Shown one piece after another: positions 22,730 to 32,913 of a stretch of 64,000 nucleotides of DNA. Origin of the DNA: Acanthaster planci. Its lineage: Eukaryota; Echinodermata; Asteroidea; Valvatida; Acanthasteridae. Position 1 is the stretch's first letter. Every line of letters starts with the position of its first letter. The stretch is from positions 903,391 to 967,390 of the forward strand of contig NW_019091403.1 in NCBI RefSeq assembly GCF_001949145.1. The letters are read 5' to 3'. Made by a program: the position numbers and the translations under genes. The notes beneath the pieces were generated by a model. It was given only the letters and a program-made list of their open reading frames with translations. It had not been told where the DNA came from and ran no database searches.

Positions 22730-25715
22730 TCAACATTCAGTCTCGTTGTTGCCGTCACCTGAGTACACTGGATTCACTACACCATCCTCAAGGTTCTCAT
22801 CAAGTCGATCCCCGGATTTCTTGCCAGGGTTTTGAGGTGCACGCTGTGCCTCAATAGTCGCCTTGTCCGCTTCCCCCTTCTGTCCTTTCGACTTTCTTTT
22901 TTCTAAGCAGTAGATCACAGCAGCTAGGGTTGCAGCGAGGGTATATACAGATCCCGACACAAAGTATGCATTGTTGTAGCTTGCCAGGTTGTCGTAAATC
23001 CAACCTTTCGAAGAAAAGAATTGTTTCACTACGTCTGTCATCCATGTCATCTTCACTTTTTACTTGCAACTTTTTACTTTTTGCCCAGGACACCGGCAAA
23101 AGTGAACCATTAAATTAGACCCATATGCACAGCATTAATTACACTTAGGGGGAGGGGTTGAATTTCAAATAACGTGAACAGTTAATTTTGTCGGTTGCAC
23201 CATGAAGTTACGTATAGTGGACAGTTGTAGTCTTGCCCAAAGACTGGTTTTACAGTTTTGGACTGTGTATGCACCGCGCAGGCGACATGCGCTGGCGAGC
23301 GCAGCCGAATAGCACTGGGCGCTACATTTTCAGGAGAAGAACTGCCCAAAACACCAGTCTTGTGAAATCTGGCTTGCTTACCCGAAACATTCCGAGCATA
23401 CTGCACGCTCGCAAGTTACCATGAATGATATTGTCACTTCATGGTGAATCAATAATTTTGCCATCGAGTGACAGCTCGAGGTAATAAATGCCATACCTGC
23501 TATAGTAGCTCCTATTATTTCTCCGGTACCCCAGCACACAAGAAGGATACTGGTCGCCCCAGCCACCTCTGACGGTTGAACAAGAACCCGTAGAATTGCA
23601 AAAATCAATGGCTCTGCCACACCGGTTGAAAACCCAAAGAAAACACAAGTTGCTGCCAAGGGACCAAAGGTGACGAGAGGAGGTAATATAAAGGAGGTCA
23701 CAGTGTTGCCGAGGATGGCTAAGATGTAGGCAATGACTGGCGAGATGTAGCCTTTATCGATGAACCATCCGTGACTTACTGAGCCAATGAAGGCTCCTAC
23801 TCCCATGAGAGTTAGTAGTGTCGCTCCTTCGGAGGACTGCAGATCCACGGACTCGGCACGGGCGTCGAGATGAAACACAACGGAGGCCCAACCGCAGCCG
23901 TGCGCTATGACGACGGGAATGGTCAAGACGAAATTACGGTTTCGGAACAAACCTGAAAGGCCGTACCTCTCCAACATGAAGGTCCGGAACTTGGACAGGC
24001 CCAGTCTCCAACGGCTAACAGAAAGTGGGCTTGAGTCAGTCTGTAATGTAGTTGATATCTCACCGTTGGTCTTTGGAGAGACAGTTCCCCTTGAATCTTC
24101 AAGGAAATAGGGATCATGAGTTGCGTCGTCCGCCTTGGCGGAAACGTCTGCGACACCAACCGACGGTTTGGGTTTCGGTGTGATCTTTTTGTTGCTATTG
24201 TCATTTTTCTGCCACAAGATCTCCTTGTCGTCAAAACTTACTCTGCCTACATCGTCATTTGATAAATCTCTGCTGTCTGTCTCTGCAAAATCCTCAGTAG
24301 TTCTCAACTGTGCCTCAACAAAACCATCTCCCTCCTCGTTCACCTGTTGAGACATCCCGCCGATATTTGTTGTCTCTTCGTTTGCCGATTTTGTTTCAGA
24401 ATCCACCTGCAACTTCAATGTCCGTTTGCCTGCCTTGGACGATAGTGGACGTACGAGGGCTCCACAAGCAGTAGCATGCAACAGAATGCCTGCTGTGATG
24501 ACCATGGACCCTCTCCATCCATATTGGTCTATCAAGTAGTCTAGCAGAGGAGTCAGGGCTACCTGACCTGCTGCAAAGCCAGATGAAGCTAAGCCAACCG
24601 CGACAGTACGGCGCTTTTTGAAATAAATGGTTAAGGCCACCAAACTACAGTTTGCGCACATACTGAATCCCAGAGCTGTTGACAGAGAAAAAAGCATAAT
24701 ACCTCGATTTAAAGTATGCCTGTCCTGAAAATTACCGAATCAATGAAATATGACAGACCTATGACTGAAACTAGTGAATGTTTATTCATATTATTTGGCT
24801 GAATTAGTTTCAGGTACTAGCAATTAACTCCTTCAGGAGGCGAATTTAGCACATGATGTAAAAAAAGGAGATTTGTTGATGCTGGACTGTTGGGCTTTGT
24901 TTTCTTTCTAGTTACCATTGTGTCATAATGCTGACCGAAAGAAATGACCGGACCTTCCATTAGACAAGAACTACGGTGATAAATGGTTTAGGGTGTTACT
25001 TGTGTTCCTCCCGGAGGCAGCCCGGCGACAGGGTTTCCTTTTCTGAAGTGGAGCTGCGCTTTTACATACACAGTCTGTTTTGCAATTTATATACGACCAA
25101 TGTAATGGTTGCAGATGTAACGAATAACGGTTCTCACCTGTTATCAAACTCATGCTTAATGTCAGGTAAATTGTACCGGTGGCCAGAGCTGATATCAGAA
25201 GCCCCAGTGAGGCCAGCACGCCCCCAATCACCCAGACAGATCTGACACTAAATCGAGTTATCAAGACACCAGCAATCACACCTAGCATTCGATGAGAAAA
25301 AAATACATTATGAGGTTTTCAAAGTTTCTAAAAATATCCAAATGCTGTGCATCTGATATTAGACGAGGGCATTTAAAAAGTCAAATAAGAAGGTGCCCTT
25401 AGTTAAATCCAGTCATCATCAGATATACGTACTTAAAAAACCCATGAAGAACGACGACAGGGAAACAATCAAACTCGACTCTGTCGCTGAACTATCGAAG
25501 AAATCTATCCACACAGGGACGTAGACGGCCACAGCTCCGTAGTATCCGTACGTGAGAGCTTGTGATAAGAACGCACCGGCTAGTACCACCCAGGCCCAGC
25601 CGCCGTCCGGGGGCTCTGGTGGATCGGCTCGCTTCATAGTCTTTCTTGCCCCTCGGCCGTCCATGTTCAGCGTTTCAGTTATTTTCACACAACAGTCATT
25701 CACGGCGCGGTTCAA
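22730..25715 (-). CDS. SLC16/MCT-like transporter, - set copy E
   Basis: Exons are 25715-25433, 25281-25138, 24675-23497 and 23004-22730, all GT-AG and phase 1, giving 626 residues. If translation starts instead at the internal ATG at 25664 (MDGRGA), it is 609. The ATG used by D is ATA here, so the start is ambiguous. TM1 carries PPDGGWAWVVL, the TM5 region has IYFKKRRTVAVGLASSG, and TM8 reads FIGSVSHGW without Arg. The loop has one copy of the block that is duplicated in D. TM12 is intact, with a tail ending in NPVYSGDGNNETEC. It is the most regular member of the - set. The likely role is plasma-membrane small-solute transport; the substrate is unknown. Confidence 0.87.
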
Positions 25716-27478
25716 ACTGCCACTTTGGGGTTTCCGCGTTCGTGCAATCGTTACTCTAGTATTTCATTGTGGGGACATATTCCGTCCCGTGAAAAAATAT
25801 TACTTTGTCAGACCTTTATATGGCGCGCTCAAAGGTCAGACATAGTAACAGACTGAGGTCAAATCTCTTGAGTCTTGCATGGTGGGGATTTGGCTTCTGT
25901 GTACACGTCTCGTATAGCTGTACCGTGATGGTGCAATACTTACGAAACTTCAGTGCATGACCACGGACGTATAAAAAAAACTAGACTTGCAACGCGTTTC
26001 CCAACCAGCGGCCATTTTACTGAGCGGAATACAAATGCGTGGGTTGGCTTCATGATTGACGTCAGGAAGAACAAAGCCGGGCATTGCCAGGAACTTAAGC
26101 TTTATATTCGGCTCGGTAAAATGGCCGGGAGTGGATTCATTGATCTCTATAAGCTGATTAAGGGTATTGCGAGTCCAGATTTCAATATATACGTCCGTGT
26201 GCATGACTTCCAGAGCTAGTCAAAGTGAATTAGTGTAGTAACAGAGTGGCATGCTGGGTCCGTCTTGCAATACTGTGTCGGTCGCTTGATGGGAATGAGG
26301 ACGGATATTATTGCATCAAGAAGCGTAAAAATAGATTTGTAAAACATGCCTCGGATAGACCTGCCATCTTGCTGTCACTTTGATCGCTAGCTTTCGGGCA
26401 AGCACTCCAGTCTTAGTACCCCTGAGCGTGATTTGAGGTGTGTAACCTGAGCAGCCGGAATCACGCCATTGAGTCACGGGTACCGCGGAGTCAACTTTTG
26501 ATGAAATTCCATGCCGGGGTCATCTCTTTATTGCATCAAACAAATCGCCCAGGAATTTGGACCCTAGTGAAGGATTTGTTTAAGAGCTAATGCATTCTTG
26601 CAGAAAATTAGCCTTTTTGAATCGGCGAGGATAATACAGTAACTGGGGCGAGTGTTCAAGTTATAATCACGCTTGCTCTGTAACTTGTAAAACGGTAGGC
26701 CTATTTATTGAAAAGACTGGAAACACCTTGATGTAATAGTACATACATTAGAGGTGTTTGACAAACACATTTTGCCCAACTAAAGTTCTTTATGTTAACA
26801 TATTTACAATTGGCGGCGAATGGTGCCAGGAAGTCATTAATCATTCAAACGTGCCGGCTCCGTAGTCTGTTATTTTCAACAGAAGTCGTCGGATTTTGTT
26901 TTTACATGAACGATTATTGCACAAAGTACAAGCACGGATACATTTTCAAGTGTCAGTTTTGTTCGAAATAAACTTTTGTTCCGTACCAATTGTGATCTTT
27001 CATTGTAAACCGAATATAATACACTTCCACTATGCGTCACTGCATATTTTTTCATTGTTCCTAGAACAGCCAAAAAGTTGCGTTAGATTAGGACTGGACT
27101 TTAACCGAGTCGAAAAGTTTGTGTCTACTCTGTCACAAAATGCCAGCTCGTAAGATCTAGTTTGAAAGTGTGATTAAACGGAAGCACACAAAATCAATCT
27201 ACCTTGATGAGAAGCACCCTCGTCGTTGAAAAAGCCAATTTGGTGAGAGTTTTTATTTTGTTAGTAGCACTGCGGCCGTAATGCGTGCATTTCATAATCA
27301 TTCGTAAACCAGCAGTGAAGTGCAGTTCCCGCCAAAGGAGCCTCCCTTGCTGGGAAAATTGCGCTCTCTCTTGGTCCAGCTCGGGCTCATTGATTGAATC
27401 ACCAATTCCGAATTAGTTCTGCATCCCCTTTAAAAAATAATCAATTTAGCGTCCCCATTCCTGATTCAACCGTTAGGA
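25716..27478. other. Spacer between MCT copies E and F
   Basis: This holds the E 5' flank, with a diverged version of the shared upstream element at 25807-25831 and a MITE insertion at 25962-26199, then the F 3' flank. The rest aligns with the D-E spacer. The short overlapping ORFs here have no recognisable products. Confidence 0.55.
25954..26207. mobile_element. MITE with 8-bp target-site duplications
   Basis: The element at 25962-26199 (238 bp) begins CACGGACGTATA and ends TATACGTCCGTG. Its arms also match internally (GGCCATTTTACTGAGCGGAATA against the reverse complement near 26100-26130). It is flanked on both sides by TGCATGAC (25954-25961 and 26200-26207). The homologous flank of gene D at 21001-21008 has a single TGCATGAC in the same context. 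An 8-bp duplication fits hAT or P-like transposases. There is no coding capacity, so it is non-autonomous. Confidence 0.85.
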
Positions 27479-30400
27479 TTAACAGGAAGACTCATTGTCG
27501 TCTTCCTGGCTCAATCTCTGATCTTGCCCTCTTGCACTGTTCTCAGCAGGGGATATATATCGACGCGCATTATCGTTGTTGCTGTCACCTAAGTACACTG
27601 GATTCACTACACCACTCTCAGGGTTCACATCAAGGCGATCCCCGGATTTCTTGCCAGGGTTTTGAGGTGCACGCTCTGCCTCAATAGTCGCCTCATCCGC
27701 TTCCCTGTTCTGTCCTCTCGACTTCCTTTTTTCTAAGAAGTAGATCATGATTGCCAGGGTTGCAGCAAGAGTAAATACAGATCCCGACATGAAGTATGCG
27801 TTGTTGTAGCTTGCAAGGGTGTCGTAAATCCAACCTTTTTTAACAGCGAAAGAAAAAAATTACAGAAAAAGTTAAATTATGTTTTGTAACCACCACCATC
27901 CGTGTCTTTGTCCACCGCCAGTTCCTCAGTACTTTTGTTGCACGAGACCTCCTGTTCGCCTAAGTAAAAACCTATGTGATGTTGACCGAGTTACACTGCA
28001 AAAACTGGGGTGTTTAAAATAAAACACCCCGGTGTTTTTAGAGGAATACACTAACACTTTTCACTGGTGTTAAAACTGTTGGTGTTATTTGGTGTTACTT
28101 TTAACACCCCCAGTGCATTGTAACACTTATAGGTGTGCGAAGTAACACCAGCGGAGTTAAAGTAACACCCTATGGTGTGGTCATCTAATAGCACCAAAAA
28201 GTGTTGATTTTAACACAACAGTTTTTGCAGTGTGCGTTTCAGTCACACCGTCAATACTATTACGCTTGTTTTCTTTAATAATGAAGCGGTTATGTATTTA
28301 TTTTCTCATTATGAAAATAATCTGCTGGCTTCGCGAACCAAACCATTTTGCCCAGAAAAAATTACTCCTACAGCAAGTAACTTTCGCAAGATTTTTAAAA
28401 ACGAATATGTATGTGAGACTCAGTAATAATCTGTTTTGTGTGAATGTTGGAATACACTTCGTTGCCGGGTCTATATGTTGTGTTGCTCACGCCGACATGC
28501 ATATGCATAATGGCATGTACTATGCACAAATGATAAGGTTGTGCTTGTGAGTCAATGTTGTCCAAACAGGTGCAAATAATGACTTCCCCTATCAACTGCG
28601 TGGAGCGTCGCCCTAACTTGATCTGGGGGCAGCTTATAAAATTTGAACATATCATGTGCTCGTGCTCATGTAAAATCAAACAAAAAACAGAAACTCAAAC
28701 CAAACCAAAAGCCCAAAACCAAAATCCCAAACCAAAACGACAAACATAGGCATAAACATATCTAAGCAGGAACAAGAAAGTAATCAGAACACAACCTCAG
28801 TGAACTTCGGTGTATTTCAGAGGATTGTATCTAGTTAAAGGAACCAGGAAATGAATTTTTCTTAGAATTACTTTTTGTGTATCTCTGTACTTTTCTTCCA
28901 TGTGTGAAGACTGTTTGACATCTTCTTAGTTATGTGAGCTGAACGGTGCACTTTTTGAAACATTGAAAATTGACCAATCTTTTCTGGACAAGTGAGGGCG
29001 CTCTTGCTTCGATGTAAATCCAGGAAGACATTGTTCAGGCTGCATGTTTTATGTTCAAATTGTGAACCCCAAATTTGCTATCTTGGAACATTTCTGTGAA
29101 AAGGATTTTTCCTGGATTATTGCCATAAACTAACATAGCAATAAATTGCTCATAGTTTTGCTCATGAATATGCAAATAGCATTAGCATGAAAACCGAAAA
29201 CGATCTAAATATGGGTTAAAATTGCAAAACAAACATTTAAAATAAGGTTAATTAAAACCCAAAGATGCAATTTCAAGGGTTTTTAGTGAAATTTATAAAA
29301 AATACTTGTATTTCCTGATTCCTTTATTTTTTACATGAGATTTTTAATTAGAACGTTTGCTTCCAAGTGCCGAGGGCTGATAATTGATATTGCCATACCT
29401 GCGATAGTAGCTCCAACTATTTCCCCAGTACCCCAACACACAAGAAACAGACTAGTCGCTCCAGCCACTTCCGACGGTTGAACAAGAACCTGAAGAACCA
29501 CAAAGATAACCGGCTCTGCCACACCGGTGGAAAACCCAAAGAAAACACAAGTTGCTGCCAAGGGACCAAAGGTGACGAGAGGAGGTAAGATGAAAGAGGT
29601 CACAGCGTTGCCGAGGATGGCTAAGATGTAGGCAATGACTGGCGAGATGTAGCCTTTATCGACGAACCATCCGTGACTTATTGAACCAACAAAGGCTCCT
29701 ACTCCCATGAGAGTCAGAAGTGTGGCTCCTTCGGAGGACTGCAAACCAACCGACTCGGCACGCGCGTCGAGATGAAACACGACAGAGGCCCAACCGAAGC
29801 CGTGCGCTATGCCGACGGGAATGGTCAAGACGAAGCTTGGGTTTCGAAACAAGCGTGAGAGACCGTATCTCTCCATCATAAAGGTCCAGAATCGGGAAAG
29901 GTACAGTCTCAAAGTGCTAACAGAACGTGGGTTTGAGACGGACCTTGATGGGGTTGCTATCTGTTTTTTTGTCTCAAGAGAGATAGTTGATCCTGAACTC
30001 TCAATTGAGTAGGGATCACGCGGTATTTTTCCCGGCACAGAGGAATCGTCTGAAACACTAACTGATGTCTTTGGTTCAGATGTGATTTTTAGGTTGGTAT
30101 CATCATTTTTCTGCCACAAGATTCCCTTGTCATCGAAACACACTCTGACTGAATCTTCGAAGGTGGTTGTTTCTGCATAATCACCGGTAGCTTTTGACTG
30201 GGCCTCGACACCATTGTCTGCTGATTTCGTTTTAGAATTCAGTCGCACCTTCGATGCCTGTTTGCCTGCCTTGGACGATAGTGGACGTACGAGGGCTCCA
30301 CAGGCAGTAGCATGCAACAAAATGCCCGCTGTGATGACCATGGACCCTCTCCATCCATATTGGTCTATCAGGTAGTCTAGCAGAGGAGTCAGGGCTACCT

Positions 30401-31510
30401 GACCTGCTGCAAAGCCAGATGAAGCTAAGCCAACCGCGACAGTGAGACGCTTTTTGAAATACATGCTTAGGGCAACAAAACCGCAGTTCATGCAAATGCT
30501 GAAACCGAGAGCTGTTGACAGAGAACAAAAAGATGGTATTTAAGACATGCCTCATGATTTGGTGCGAGCCATTTGGCCTCAGATATCTTCAACTGTGTGG
30601 CGAAAATCTAGATCTTGTTTCCTTTAGCAGATTGTGTTCAAAACATTAAAGGATTCTAGGCTTCGTTGTCAACCTACCGAAGGGTGTGTCAAAGGGTGCT
30701 GTCCATCGAAAAGACATGAATTTTGTGGCAAAGGTTTTACTGAGTGTTACTTCCGTACTCCATCGACTACGCATCTGTGCTCTTCTTTTATTCTATTTTG
30801 ACTTTTCTTGGTATATCCTATAAGGTTTCTGGTAGTCAGAAACCTTTCAAGGACTCGGCTGCGGCATGTTGCACGATTGCCTTTTTTATGTAATCTTTTA
30901 CAACCCTTGAGTTACATCGAGGCTTCTAGATGACAGAGATAGTGGTTCTTACCTGTTATCAAGCTCATGCTTAGGGTCAGGAAGAGTGTACTGGTAGCCA
31001 GAGCTGATATCAGAAGCCCCAGTGAAGCCAACACACCCCCAATCATCCAGACAGTCCTAACACTAAATCGAGTTATCAAGATACCAGCAACCACACCTAG
31101 CATTCATCGAAAAAAATAAGAAATTTGAGGTTTTAAAGTTCCTTAATGCGTTACAAATGTCTTTACGAAAATAGAAAGATAAAGAAGCAATGTTTCTTGT
31201 GTTCAGAAGTCAAAAAAGAACCTTGTATATAATTAAACCCAGTCAGCGTCAGGTACTTACTTAAAAGACCCATGAAGAATGACGACAGAGAAACAATTAA
31301 ACTCGATTCTGTCGCTGAACTGTCGAAGAAATCTATCCACACAGGGACGTAGACGGCCACAGATCCGTAGTAGCCAAACATTAGAGCTTGTGACAAGAAT
31401 GTACCGGCCAGTACCAGCCAGGCCCAGCCACCGTCCTGGGCCACTGGTGGCTCGGCTCGCTTAAGAGTCTTTGTCTGCAAGGGAGCGTCGTTGTAGAGAG
31501 GTTCAGCCAT
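27479..31510 (-). CDS. SLC16/MCT-like transporter, - set copy F
   Basis: Exons are 31510-31261, 31096-30953, 30511-29399 and 27834-27479, phase-1 GT-AG, giving 620 residues. TM1 has AQDGGWAWLVL, TM5 has MYFKKRLTVAVGLASSG, and TM8 reads FVGSISHGW, with Ser replacing the family Arg. The TM6-TM7 loop is 22 codons shorter than in E and G, lacking the NIGG-type segment. Exon 4 is the longest of the set and ends in a polar tail (RGQDQRLSQEDDNESSC). Intron 3 is 1.56 kb and contains a CACTG-ended inverted-repeat element and a C/A-rich low-complexity stretch near 28680-28745. The shared upstream element lies 144 nt before the start. The gene looks intact; its substrate is unknown. Confidence 0.88.
27994..28232. 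mobile_element. MITE-like element with CACTG termini, in copy F intron 3
   Basis: Perfect 14-bp terminal inverted repeats CACTGCAAAAACTG and CAGTTTTTGCAGTG bound 239 bp. The interior is built of GGTGTT / AACACC units in both orientations and can fold on itself. CACTG ends resemble CACTA/EnSpm-type elements, but I see no matching target duplication (TTA against TGC). Confidence 0.75.
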
Positions 31511-31653
31511 TTTACCACATAATTTACGCTGAAGTTGATTTACCCTAAGTGCAACTTCGTGAATAGCTGCCCTTTACATTCGTTACTGGACTTCAGCATT
31601 TACTATAGGTAAATACGCTGCGCCATGTAAGAATTTAGAGACATTATTAACTC

Positions 31654-31676
31654 GTTAGACCTTTGTATTGCGCTCA
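31654..31676 (-). promoter_or_regulatory. Conserved upstream element of copy F
   Basis: GTTAGACCTTTGTATTGCG and the following bases match the element upstream of D with two changes, at 144 nt from the F start codon. Confidence 0.4.
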
Positions 31677-31865
31677 GTCACATGATTTTTCATAGTTCAT
31701 CTAGTTCGAATCTCTGAATGTTGCGTGGTGTCGATTTGAGGACCAATATACAAAGGGAGTGTTTTGTTAAGTATGGGTGTTTTAGAAGTGACCGTGCCAT
31801 GCAATTTAAAGGGGCTGTCAAATACATTTTTTTCAACTTCAAGCTAGTGTTCGTTTGTGTTTCAA

Positions 31866-32035
31866 TACGGACGATTCACAATAGTGCACCTCCAAGAGTT
31901 TGTAACGCATTGGCCAATCACAACGCACGAAATCGGTCTTCCCTTTCCAAACAGGCATTGGGTCGACAGATTTCGAGCATTGTGATTGGCCAGTGCGTTG
32001 CCAACTCTTGGAGGCACACTATTGTGAAACGCCCG
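31866..32035. mobile_element. Palindromic MITE with CCAAT-box arms
   Basis: The left arm (TTCACAATAGTGCACCTCC... to TTGGCCAATCACAA) is matched by its reverse complement at the right (TTGTGATTGGCCAGTGCG... to ACTATTGTGAA, ending 32028). Homology extends a few bases outward with mismatches. The arms are about 60 nt with a short centre. A second, truncated copy lies at 4211-4310. No clear target duplication is visible. Confidence 0.75.
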
Positions 32036-32913
32036 TTTTTAACTTATTTTCAATTATTCTTTGATATTCTATTCTGTATTTCAGAGCTGTCCTGGTTCTG
32101 TGCTGATGCAAAGTCGCGTGAAAGACTGTGATATCACCATTGCAGGGCTTTCAAACAGTTTTCGTACTTTGACGACGAGTACAAAGATGCACAAAAAGCT
32201 AGTATAGCAAAAAATCATTACATGGATCCTTCATTGACGATTCCATTCAGTGTGACTTTCATAGCTTAAAATCGTAATCAATGTAGTGTGGGTTGTAAGT
32301 ACATTGTACATGTAGATGAGTCCGTCTGGCAGAAATTATTATATTGCTATGTGGGGATACAGGGGGGATGAATAATATTGTAGTAAGAAAAAGATTCATG
32401 TTACAGACACACTTGCAATGTTGCTTTTGTTTTAAGTCACTTTAACCAGCACCAATTCTGACAGGTTTCCTACAATTTGCCTGAAAAATTAGTCATCGGA
32501 ATGCGTTTAGTGTTCTTATAGTAACCTTGATTAATAATGTACTGAACATCCCGTAAAGTTTGTGATAGTTTACCGTTAAACGGTAAAGCTTAAGAATTAT
32601 TATTTTTTCAAAAAGTCTACGTTTATACACATAAAAAACACGATCTGTACATACCCACCTGTACGAAGCATCTCGAAAGGCAAACAGAGCGTCATATGGT
32701 TTCATTTTTCGTCTTTTCCTCACATTTCGTACAATTCTTAAGTCTACAAGAGATAACTTAAGAGCCCATAATTATGTTCTCACCAACTTAAAGTCGTTTA
32801 CCACACAACCTGCCCCAACCCATCCAGTGATCCACATCTAAAATCTGAACTTAATACAGCCTTAAACTTTACAACTCTTCAGATTAACAGAAAGACTGTT
32901 CATTCTGTTCTTT

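Larger units (their letters stand above)
31511..32913. other. Spacer between MCT copies F and G
   Basis: This contains the F 5' flank, with the shared upstream element at 31654-31676, the palindromic MITE at 31866-32035, and an AT-rich 3' flank of G. An ORF at 31718-32131 runs through the MITE and is not a credible gene. Confidence 0.55.

Noticed and set aside
31718-32131. 137-aa ORF
   Set aside because: It passes straight through the palindromic MITE, so it is not a gene.
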